Below are positions 8,059-16,384 of a DNA stretch of 64,000 nt, piece after piece. The notes beneath the pieces were generated by a model. The model made no database searches and was not told the origin of the DNA. It saw only the letters and a program-made list of their open reading frames with translations. Source of the DNA: Candidatus Rifleibacteriota bacterium. GTDB lineage: Bacteria; Muiribacteriota; Ozemobacteria; Ozemobacterales; Ozemobacteraceae. The stretch's first letter is position 1. Each line of letters starts with the position of its first letter. The stretch is taken from positions 91,717-155,716 of the forward strand of contig JAAYVD010000117.1 of assembly GCA_012517355.1 (NCBI GenBank), written 5' to 3'. The position numbers were made by a program, and so were the translations under genes.

Positions 8059-8352
8059 TTACTTCTTGCCGGGGGTCTGCTCGCGGATGGGCAGGACCTC
8101 GTCGAGGTTGGCGTGGGGGCGGGGAATGACATGGACGCAGACCAGCTCGCCGATCTTCTTGGCGGCGGCCGCGCCGGCGTCGGTGGCGGCCTTGACGGCG
8201 GCCACGTCACCGCGCACGAAAGCGGTCACGTATCCGGACCCGATCTTCTCCCAGCCGACGAGACGGACGTTGGCCGCCTTCACCATGGCGTCGCTGGCTT
8301 CGATCAGAGAGGTCAAACCTTTGGTTTCGATCATTCCGAGGGCCTCTTGCAT
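8059..8352 (-). CDS. BMC-H hexameric shell protein (PduA/EutM type)
   Basis: This 97-residue protein contains a single BMC domain and is the main facet protein of the shell. It starts [19 protein letters not shown], carries the hexamer pore stretch [15 protein letters not shown], and ends with the [14 protein letters not shown] strand common to PduA and EutM. The ATG is preceded by AAGGAGG at a 5-bp spacing, the strongest ribosome site in the operon, which fits high expression of a bulk shell protein. Only one BMC-H gene is seen here. Either shells are built from one hexamer plus the BMC-T, or other shell genes lie elsewhere. Confidence 0.95.
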   Translation of the reverse strand: MQEALGMIETKGLTSLIEASDAMVKAANVRLVGWEKIGSGYVTAFVRGDVAAVKAATDAGAAAAKKIGELVCVHVIPRPHANLDEVLPIREQTPGKK

Positions 8353-8396
8353 GACTTCCTCCTTGGGAATTTCGGAAAGGATGGGGAATTTCGGTT

Positions 8397-9041
8397 TCAG
8401 GCGATGATTTCGACGCGGTCGCCGGTCTTGACGTTGCCGGCGTTCGCTTCATCGGTGTCGATGTGGAAATCGAGGGCGAACTGGTCGTTGACCCGCACCA
8501 GGACGTTGCAGAACACCACGGCCTTGGGGCCCGAGGTCTTGATGCTGATGCGGTCCATGTCTTTCAGGCCGAACTTCTCGGCTTCCCGGGTATGCATGTG
8601 CAGGTGCCGGGCGGCCACGATGACGCCTTCCTTCAGGTTGACGGCGCCCTTGGGCCCCACCACGATCAGGCCCGGACTGCCCTTGGTGTCGCCGGAATCG
8701 CGCACCACCGCGGGAATGCCCAGGGCAAACGAATCGGTGACCGAGATCTCGATCTGGGTGGCCTTGCGGACCGGGCCCAGGATGCGGCATTTCTCGATGA
8801 CGCCCTTTTTGCCGACCAGCATGACGCATTCCTCGGCGGCGAACTGCCCGGGCTGCGACAGGTCTTTCATCACCTTCAGCTTGTAGCCGGGCCCGAACAG
8901 GGTTTCCAGGTCTTCCTGCGCCAGGTGGATGTGCCGACCGCTGACCCCGACCGGGATCGTTCCGGGCTTGATGCGGTCCTGCAGGTCGATCTGCTTGAGC
9001 ACCTCACCTACGATCTGTTTCACTTTCTTCTCGTCGAGCAT
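8397..9041 (-). CDS. pduL: PduL-type phosphotransacylase
   Basis: PduL converts acyl-CoA and phosphate to acyl-phosphate inside BMCs, recycling CoA for the aldehyde dehydrogenase. The product has 214 residues if it starts at the ATG at 9041. That start follows an AAAGGA site and leaves a helix ([20 protein letters not shown]) that looks like the usual N-terminal encapsulation peptide. An in-frame upstream ATG at 9098 would overlap the preceding gene. Zinc ligands are visible: H37 and H39 in SGRHIHL, H146, H148 and H150 in ARHLHMH, and H193 in [10 protein letters not shown]. The gene starts 5 bp after the stop of the first operon gene. Acetyl-phosphate made here would yield ATP through an acetate kinase that is not in this window. 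Confidence 0.93.
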   Translation of the reverse strand: MLDEKKVKQIVGEVLKQIDLQDRIKPGTIPVGVSGRHIHLAQEDLETLFGPGYKLKVMKDLSQPGQFAAEECVMLVGKKGVIEKCRILGPVRKATQIEISVTDSFALGIPAVVRDSGDTKGSPGLIVVGPKGAVNLKEGVIVAARHLHMHTREAEKFGLKDMDRISIKTSGPKAVVFCNVLVRVNDQFALDFHIDTDEANAGNVKTGDRVEIIA

Positions 9042-9046
9042 CTCTG

Positions 9047-10120
9047 CTACCGTCCTTTCCCCTGGACCAGCCGGTCCAGTTCCTGATCGTCCGTCCATGT
9101 GGCCTGGGGGCTCCGGGGCCCGTCGGCGGGACCTCGATCACCTGTCGTCGCCAAGGGTACAAACACGGTCGGGGCCGGAGGGCTCCCTGGACGCGGGGCC
9201 ATTATATCACACCCGGGAAGGCGTTCAAGGGGGAGGGTGGTGAAAATCAGCAGCCCTTGCGCCGCGGCCAGGGAGGCGAGTTTGCCCAGGTTGGCGGGCG
9301 CCGCATACGGCGCCGCTGCCGGCAGCAGGGCTCCGCGGCAGCCCAGGTCGGCCAGCATGGCGACCGAGGTCTCGCCGGTGAAGGCGCCATGGGAGGCCCA
9401 ATGGACCGTGGTGGAAACCAGGCGGTTCTTCAGGGCCGGGAACAGGTCCTGGAAGACCGGGATCATCGGCGGGTCGAGGACGAACAGCAGGCCGGGACAG
9501 GCATGGGCGGCCTGGAACAGCCGGTCGCCCCGGGCCTGCAGGTCGCGCCGCGTCTGGGCGGCGACCCGGACCAGCACATGGGAGGAAGGGGACCGGCCCT
9601 GGCTCATGCCGAGGGCGTCGGCCACCTCGCGGGCCCAGTCGGTCAGCGGGCGGCCGGCGGGAAGCACCCGGACCCCGGTGCGGTGCAGCTCGCGCACGTC
9701 GTCGGCGGTCATCGCCGAGCGGGGATGCGTGGCCGGCGTGGCCACCCCCGGGGCCGCCACGGAGTCGGTCAGCGTGGCCAGTTCGTGGGGAAGGATGGGT
9801 TCGAGGCCGAGGTCTGACCAGGCTTTTGGGGGGCGCGCGGGAGCCGGGACGAGGCCCCGGACCCGGGGGCCGTCCAGGCCGTGCAGGAGGTTCCACAGGG
9901 ATTCCAGGGCCGGCGAGTCGCGCAGCCCCAGGGCGAGCTTGGTGAGCAGGTCGGCGGGCGGCTCGTGCAGGATCACCGCAGCGAACCGGCCGAACCCGAG
10001 CCACTGCACCGATTCCAGGCGGGTGACCAGGAAGGCTTCGGGGTCGAGGCCGAAGGGGGGCTGGCACAGAATCTCGCCGGTGAGGTGCGGGGAAACGATC
10101 AGCAGGGGGCGCGGGTTCAT
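9047..10120 (-). CDS. BMC-associated chimera: flavoprotein-like N-domain fused to degenerate triosephosphate isomerase half-barrel
   Basis: This is the first gene of the BMC operon, giving 357 residues from the ATG at 10120. Residues 1-95 resemble BMC-linked flavoproteins (AAVILHEPPADLLTKLALGL then a DSPALESLWNLLHG stretch). Residues 136-170 carry a motif found in several BMC-associated proteins (MTADDVRELHRTG then LTDWAREVADALG). Residues 180-300 align with the N-terminal half of triosephosphate isomerase. FVLDPPM matches the PP strand, and VHWASHGAFTGETS and AMLADLGC match the dimer-interface loop and next helix. The catalytic GHSERR motif is replaced by LPAAAPY (266-272), the NWK lysine is absent, and the glutamate half of the barrel is missing, so it should be inactive as an isomerase. 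No ribosome site precedes the ATG. A -10 box ends 7 nt upstream, suggesting a leaderless mRNA. An ATG at 10129 is the alternative start. Confidence 0.6.
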   Translation of the reverse strand: MNPRPLLIVSPHLTGEILCQPPFGLDPEAFLVTRLESVQWLGFGRFAAVILHEPPADLLTKLALGLRDSPALESLWNLLHGLDGPRVRGLVPAPARPPKAWSDLGLEPILPHELATLTDSVAAPGVATPATHPRSAMTADDVRELHRTGVRVLPAGRPLTDWAREVADALGMSQGRSPSSHVLVRVAAQTRRDLQARGDRLFQAAHACPGLLFVLDPPMIPVFQDLFPALKNRLVSTTVHWASHGAFTGETSVAMLADLGCRGALLPAAAPYAAPANLGKLASLAAAQGLLIFTTLPLERLPGCDIMAPRPGSPPAPTVFVPLATTGDRGPADGPRSPQATWTDDQELDRLVQGKGR

Positions 10121-10127
10121 CGCCGTC

Positions 10128-10156
10128 ATGATAGAGGACCGGGCGGCGGAAATCAA
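10128..10156 (-). promoter_or_regulatory. Promoter of the BMC operon, leaderless geometry
   Basis: On the - strand a TTGATT box (10151-10156) is separated by 17 bp from TATCAT (10128-10133). The -10 box is followed by exactly 7 nt and then the ATG at 10120, so transcription would start at or within a base or two of the start codon. No Shine-Dalgarno sequence is present. The hairpin at 10240-10267 separates this promoter from the upstream RNA gene. Confidence 0.6.
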
Positions 10157-10239
10157 CGGGGAAACGGAGGCGGTGTCAGGTCGTCGACCGGAAGGGGCGG
10201 AGGGCGTGAAGCATGGCAGACGGAAAGCCCGCGAAAAGC

Positions 10240-10267
10240 GGAAAGCCGCGCGACGGCGCGGCTTTCC
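10240..10267 (-). terminator. Hairpin terminator after the 6S-like RNA
   Basis: A perfect 12-bp G+C-rich stem (10240-10251 with 10256-10267) with loop GACG is followed, in the - direction, by GCTTTTCGC. It lies about 30 nt after the end of the structured RNA and about 85 nt before the BMC operon promoter. Confidence 0.6.
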
Positions 10268-10299
10268 CAAAATAAGCCCCGCCAATGCCGTGTGAGGAA

Positions 10300-10491
10300 A
10301 AATTGAACCCGAACCTAAAGGTAACGGTTGTCCGCCCACGTCAGGACGAGTGCTTCGTAACAGGAAGTTCCTGTTCGTAAGGGGTGCTCGAATAGCCGTG
10401 GAGACAGATTCCCTCGAGATACAGGTGTCGGCTCAATTAAACCTGCACCATCACGTGCACAGCAGGGACAAACTGTTCAAAGAGCGATTCT
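10300..10491 (-). ncRNA. ssrS: Structured small RNA, candidate 6S RNA
   Basis: About 190 nt follow a good promoter and precede a hairpin terminator, with no plausible ORF. Read on the - strand, the two ends can pair. TTGAAC near the 5' end pairs with GTTCAA near the 3' end, and next to it GTTTGTCC pairs with GGACAACC apart from one mismatch. Inside is a large loop region, and then a 45-nt hairpin (about 10349-10393) with paired arms CGAG/CTCG, CTT/AAG and AACAGG/CCTGTT. A closing stem, central bubble and terminal stem at about 190 nt is the 6S RNA layout. Short words such as GAGCCGA and CTCCACGG also resemble parts of known 6S RNAs. 6S RNA sequesters the housekeeping RNA polymerase. Identification is by architecture only, so another regulatory RNA is possible. 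Confidence 0.45.
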
Positions 10492-10497
10492 GATACA

Positions 10498-10526
10498 AAC
10501 ATAGCACACGCCCCCAACCTTGGCAA
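10498..10526 (-). promoter_or_regulatory. Promoter of the 6S-like RNA
   Basis: On the - strand TTGCCA (10521-10526) and TATGTT (10498-10503) are separated by exactly 17 bp. Predicted transcription start is near 10491, just outside the 5' arm of the closing stem. Confidence 0.65.
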
Positions 10527-10791
10527 GAGGGCCTGAGAACCCGCCGCCAGGGCGCTCCGACCGGCCATTTTTCCCCGGCAACAGCCTCCTTTCCCATGAG
10601 TCTCGAGGAGGCCGGCCGGTTACCCCTGGGGACGGCTGCCTGCTCCCCTGTGGCCATTCCCGCGGCGGCGAACCATCTCCCACATCATCCGCACCAGGGG
10701 TCATCTGCCCCCTGGCCATTCTGGCGGGGGCGACCCCCCATGCCCGCGGCGGGGAGTGGCTGGCAGGTCTTCCCAGCCCCGTCGCGGACCC

Positions 10792-10842
10792 GGGCCTTTC
10801 GAGCGGATCCGGGCCTTTCGCAAGGCTTTCGAAGCCCTTTCG
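10792..10842. repeat. Cluster of CTTTCG words upstream of a promoter
   Basis: CTTTCG occurs four times, beginning at 10796, 10815, 10826 and 10837, the first two within identical GGGCCTTTCG decamers. The spacings are 19, 11 and 11 bp, and the last copy ends 6 bp before a -35 box. Close spacing next to a promoter suggests binding sites for a regulator, but this is inference. The rest of 10530-10790 shows nothing I can name. Confidence 0.4.
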
Positions 10843-10848
10843 AAACGC

Positions 10849-10877
10849 TTGCGCGACTGGCTGGTGACCGGTAGAAT
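10849..10877 (+). promoter_or_regulatory. Promoter for the secreted-protein gene at 10918
   Basis: TTGCGC (10849-10854), a 17-bp spacer and TAGAAT (10872-10877) lie 40 bp before the ATG. A GGGAG ribosome site is at 10907-10911. Confidence 0.55.
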
Positions 10878-10917
10878 GGAAAGGGTACCGAGTATCGCGA
10901 GGAACCGGGAGCGTGTC

Positions 10918-11529
10918 ATGAAGCCTTTGTCCCGTGCCGCCGTGGCGGCCGTCGTGTTGGCCCTGATGGGCGTGGGGGCGGTCCATGCCGTGACCCCCGC
11001 CTTCGGTGAACTGCATCGGGAACCGGTCCTCCCCGAGAAGCAGGTGGTGCTGAAGAAGCTCCTGTTCGCGGCGGGGCTGATGAATGCCGTCTACCTGGGC
11101 ATCAACGACCTGGTGGCCGCGCTGCAGCTGGCCAAAAAGGCCACCGATGCGAAGGGCCTTTCCGCCCAGCTGTTCGCCGTGATGGTCGGGCTCCAGGAAA
11201 AGCCGGCCATGCTCCGGCACATCGCCGGTGAGATCCGGTTCTGCGAGGCCTGGCCCAACTTCCCCGTCGGCTTTCCCGATTCTCCCGAAGGCTGCGACCC
11301 GATCAGTCGCGAGTTCGAGATCATGGCCGACCACATCGAAAAACTCGGCATCCAGTACCAGTCGACCAGCCTGGCCACCCTCAAAAAGGAAGCCGACCGC
11401 GTCGTCTTCGCCCTCTTCTGGACCGACAGCGAGAAGATCCGCACCCTCTGCCATTCCATCCTCACCTTCATCAGGATGGAACTGAAGGAAGACCTCCCCT
11501 TCGAGGTGTTCGCCAAGCCGCGTCCCTGA
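10918..11529 (+). CDS. Secreted protein of unknown function
   Basis: A 203-residue protein starts at the ATG at 10918 (GGGAG 6 bp upstream). It has a clear Sec signal peptide: MKPLSRAAVAAVVLALMG, then an AVHA cleavage region near residue 24. The mature part is mostly helical in appearance and has no motif I recognise. Three cysteines (EIRFCEAW, PEGCDP, RTLCHS) might allow a disulfide. It stands alone between its own promoter and the convergent uvrB gene, with 32 bp between the two stop codons. No function is proposed. Confidence 0.7.
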   Translation: MKPLSRAAVAAVVLALMGVGAVHAVTPAFGELHREPVLPEKQVVLKKLLFAAGLMNAVYLGINDLVAALQLAKKATDAKGLSAQLFAVMVGLQEKPAMLRHIAGEIRFCEAWPNFPVGFPDSPEGCDPISREFEIMADHIEKLGIQYQSTSLATLKKEADRVVFALFWTDSEKIRTLCHSILTFIRMELKEDLPFEVFAKPRP

Positions 11530-11561
11530 GCCGGCCCCGGGCCGATTCGCCCGGAACGGCC

Positions 11562-13670
<2,109 letters not shown>

Positions 13671-13677
13671 GACGGCC

Positions 13678-13683
13678 AGTATA
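13678..13683 (-). promoter_or_regulatory. -10 box of uvrB, leaderless geometry
   Basis: TATACT on the - strand is followed by 7 nt and then the uvrB ATG (13670). I see no good -35 box at 16-18 bp, so this promoter is supported only by the -10 match and its spacing, which is the same as for rhomboid and the BMC operon. Confidence 0.4.
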
Positions 13684-13765
13684 ATACAAACATCCCCCGC
13701 AGGATCGGCCGGCGCAGCCCCCCTTGTCGCCGCCGGCCGTGGGAACCAACCAGACGGGAGCCGGA

Positions 13766-14584
13766 ATGAAACTCTACATCGTGGCGGACATGGAAGGCAT
13801 CGCGGGGGTGGTCTCCTCCCAGGAGGTCGATTCCCCGAGCAGCCCGGAATACGAGCAGGCCCGCAAGCAGTTCACGGCCGAGGTGCTCGCCGTCTGCCAG
13901 GGAGCCCTCGAGGCCGGGGTCGAGGAGGTCTACGTCAACGATTTCCACGGCACGGGCTGCAACCTCATCCACGACCGCTTCCCTCCCCAGGTCGTGATGA
14001 TCCGCGGCGGGTTCCGGCGCACCTCGGGGTTCGACCTGCTCGACGGTTCGTTCGCCGGCCTGGTCCTGCTGGGGGCCCACACCCGCAGCGGTTCCACCCA
14101 GGGGCTGCTGGCCCATACCTATTCCCGGCGGCTGCAATTCGAGATCTTCGGGGCGCCGGTCGGCGAGTTCGACCTGCTGGCCCTGCTGGCGGGCGAGAAG
14201 AAGGTCCCCACCATCCTGATCTCCGGGGACGACAAGACCATCGAGCAGGCCGCCACCAACCTGCCGTCCACCATCGGCGTGGTGACCAAATGGTCGATCG
14301 GGACGCGGGGGGCGATGTGCCTGCATCCCATGCAGGTCTGCACGCTCCTGAAAGAGGAGATCCGGCGCGCGGTGAAGAACGCGCCCGGGATCGAGCCTCC
14401 GGCCATCATGCCGCCCATCCCGCTGGTGATCAGGCCTCTCGAACCCTCGCTGGCCGAGCGCCTCAACTGGATTCCGCGCGTCAAGGCCCTGCCTGGCGGC
14501 GGGTTCGAGTTCCTCGGGGAAAGCATGGAGGAGGTCGCCAACATCGTCTACGGCGCGACCCTGCTGGCCTCCCCCGGAGAATAG
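13766..14584 (+). CDS. D-aminopeptidase, DppA/M55 family
   Basis: This 272-residue zinc peptidase belongs to the M55 family, whose known member DppA releases N-terminal D-amino acids from small peptides. MKLYIVADMEGIAGV supplies the metal ligands Asp8 and Glu10. His61 (NDFHGTG), His105 (LLGAHTRSG) and Glu134 (VGEFDLL) match the remaining ligands of the family, and His117 falls near the proposed active-site position. I chose the start at 13766 because the conserved motif begins there; an in-frame ATG at 13724 would add 14 unrelated residues. No oligopeptide transporter genes are nearby, unlike classical dpp operons, so it appears to be a stand-alone cytoplasmic enzyme of cell-wall peptide turnover. 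Confidence 0.85.
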   Translation: MKLYIVADMEGIAGVVSSQEVDSPSSPEYEQARKQFTAEVLAVCQGALEAGVEEVYVNDFHGTGCNLIHDRFPPQVVMIRGGFRRTSGFDLLDGSFAGLVLLGAHTRSGSTQGLLAHTYSRRLQFEIFGAPVGEFDLLALLAGEKKVPTILISGDDKTIEQAATNLPSTIGVVTKWSIGTRGAMCLHPMQVCTLLKEEIRRAVKNAPGIEPPAIMPPIPLVIRPLEPSLAERLNWIPRVKALPGGGFEFLGESMEEVANIVYGATLLASPGE

Positions 14585-14930
14585 CCCACCTCGTCTTTGT
14601 CCCCGACCGGCGCCACGTCGGGTGGCCCCCCTTGGCCGCCCCGGAAACCGGGGGAGAGCCACCGTCCGCGTGCCTGGCAGCAGGACCGTCTTCTTCCCGG
14701 CCGGCTCCCTGGCTTTGCCGGCAACGGTCCACTGCCGGATGGTTCCGTTCGTGCCAGGGAGTGCCATGGGCGGGCCTGACCGGCCCGGCCCGGCAGGCAT
14801 CACCGGCCTCCGCATCCGACCTCGGCGTGGGAGGGCGCCGGGCCTGGTGTCAGCGGCGGTCTTGGCTTCCGGGCGGTGTTGCGGCTGTTGGCACCCGCCA
14901 TCGTCGGAGGACCGGCGCGGGGCCAGGGCC
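14585..14930. other. Intergenic region with no recognised feature
   Basis: About 350 bp lie between the peptidase stop and the convergent sigma-54 activator stop. I see no credible ORF, strong hairpin or promoter. The DNA is G+C-rich, with scattered short CCGG-type words only. Confidence 0.5.
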
Positions 14931-16367
14931 TCAGCCCTTGGTGATGCCCAGTTCCTTCATCTTGCGCTGCAGGGTGCGGCGCGACACCTCGAGAACGCGG
15001 GCGGTGAGGCTGACGTTGTGCCCGTTGCTTTCGAGGGCCCGGGTGATGATCTCGCGCTCGGCGGCCATCACCTGGCTTTCCAGGCTGCCTGACCCCGACA
15101 CGGCGGCGGTGGTGGGCCGCCGTTCGAGGAGCGGCGCGGGCAGGTGGCTGGGCAGGATGAGCCGGTCGGCCAGCACCACGGCCCGCTTCAACACGTTCTC
15201 CAGTTCCCGGATGTTCCCCGGCCAGGCGTATCCGAACAGGAGGCGCCGGGCATGGGGGTCGAGGGTGGGAACCGGCTTGCGGTTCTCGCGGGCGAACCGG
15301 TCGAGGAAGTGGTCGATCAGCAGGGGCAGGTCGCCCTGCCGCTCGCGCAGGGGCGGCAGGGTGATGGCCATCTCGTTGATGCGGTAGTAGAGGTCGTGGC
15401 GGAAGGTGCCTTCGCGGACGAGGGTGGGCAGGTCGCGGTTGGTGGCGGCGATGATGCGGATGTCGATGTCGACCGCCTTGACCCCGCCCACGCGCCGGAT
15501 CTGCCGCTCCTGCAGGACCCGCAGCAGCTTGACCTGGAAGTTCAGCGAGGTTTCCGAGATCTCGTCGAGGAAGATGGTTCCCCGGTTGGCGATCTCGAAA
15601 AACCCGATCTTCTGGCCCACGGCCCCGGTGAAGGCGCCCTTCTCGTGGCCGAACAGTTCGCTTTCGATGATGGAGTCGGGCAGGGCCCCGCAGTTGACCG
15701 GGATGAAATTCTGCTGGGCGCGCGGGGAGTTGGCGTGGATGGCGTGGGCCACCAGTTCCTTGCCGGTGCCGCTCTCGCCCTGGATGAGGACCGACAGGGT
15801 GCTGCCGCTGATCTTCTCGATGCAGCTGAACATCGACTGCATCTTCTCGGACTGCCCGATGATGCCCTGGAACCGGGCGGCCTGGCCGGCGGCCGGCGCC
15901 GCGCGCTCCTCCCCGTGCGACACCTCGAACACGTTGATGGGGGAGAACTCGAAGATCGCCTTGCTGGAGATTTTCTGGATCCAGGGGGGGAGGATGGTGC
16001 CGAGGTCGCGGATCTCGCTTTCGCGCAGGCCCAGGCGCTTCCCCTCCTTCCAGATGAAGGCCGACAATTCCTCGGGAGACATCTCCAGCAGGGCTTCCAG
16101 GTTCATCTCCATCATGCGGTTGAGCAGGTTCAGATACCCCAGGTATTTCTCCTGCCCCGGCTCGGCCTCCGGCTCGCCGAAGCCGATGTCCCGCAGCACC
16201 TGGTCACGCATCGACGGGGGCAGGGCGAGCCCGAAATTGACCTCCTGTTTCTTGTGGACCCCGCTCTTCCATTGTTCGAACAGGCGGTCCAGGTCGGTGA
16301 TCTCCCGGGGGGAGATTTCGGAGAAAAACTGGGTGGCGATGTCCTTCAACCGCTTCAGGTCTTCCAT
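14931..16367 (-). CDS. Sigma-54-dependent transcriptional activator without receiver domain
   Basis: This 478-residue enhancer-binding protein drives open-complex formation by sigma-54 polymerase through ATP hydrolysis. The AAA+ core (about 165-395) has Walker A GESGTGKE (197-204), the sigma-54 contact loop GAFTGA (244-249), the Walker B region GTIFLDEI and the sensor region AATNRDLP. The C-terminus is a Fis-type helix-turn-helix (HNVSLTARVLEVSRRTLQRK). The first 150 residues are not a response-regulator receiver, GAF or PAS domain that I can recognise. They are helical and acidic, so the input signal is unknown. The start is ATG 16367, 17 bp after the stop of the zinc-ribbon TPR gene, so the two are probably co-transcribed. 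Confidence 0.9.
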   Translation of the reverse strand: MEDLKRLKDIATQFFSEISPREITDLDRLFEQWKSGVHKKQEVNFGLALPPSMRDQVLRDIGFGEPEAEPGQEKYLGYLNLLNRMMEMNLEALLEMSPEELSAFIWKEGKRLGLRESEIRDLGTILPPWIQKISSKAIFEFSPINVFEVSHGEERAAPAAGQAARFQGIIGQSEKMQSMFSCIEKISGSTLSVLIQGESGTGKELVAHAIHANSPRAQQNFIPVNCGALPDSIIESELFGHEKGAFTGAVGQKIGFFEIANRGTIFLDEISETSLNFQVKLLRVLQERQIRRVGGVKAVDIDIRIIAATNRDLPTLVREGTFRHDLYYRINEMAITLPPLRERQGDLPLLIDHFLDRFARENRKPVPTLDPHARRLLFGYAWPGNIRELENVLKRAVVLADRLILPSHLPAPLLERRPTTAAVSGSGSLESQVMAAEREIITRALESNGHNVSLTARVLEVSRRTLQRKMKELGITKG

Positions 16368-16384
16368 GCGTCGGGGGCCTGTTC

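Noticed and set aside
4879..8129. Long + strand frames across the BMC operon
   Set aside because: All conserved motifs (shell, Fe-S, aldehyde dehydrogenase) are on the - strand. The + frames are Gly/Arg/Asp/His-rich shadows.
2675..10120. Propanediol- or ethanolamine-type BMC
   Set aside because: No diol dehydratase, ethanolamine lyase, glycyl-radical enzyme or reactivase gene is present, despite pdu-like shell and electron-transfer genes.
9047..10120. Active triosephosphate isomerase
   Set aside because: The catalytic Lys, His and Glu regions are absent or replaced, and only the half with the dimer-interface loop remains.
10300..10491. SRP RNA, tmRNA or RNase P RNA as identity of the structured transcript
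   Set aside because: The SRP core (GGAAG-type apical loop), the tmRNA tRNA-like ends and the RNase P conserved blocks are not found. Length and folding fit 6S better.
13678..13720. Complete uvrB promoter
   Set aside because: Only the -10 box and its spacing to the ATG are convincing. No -35 match at 16-18 bp, so I report the -10 box alone.
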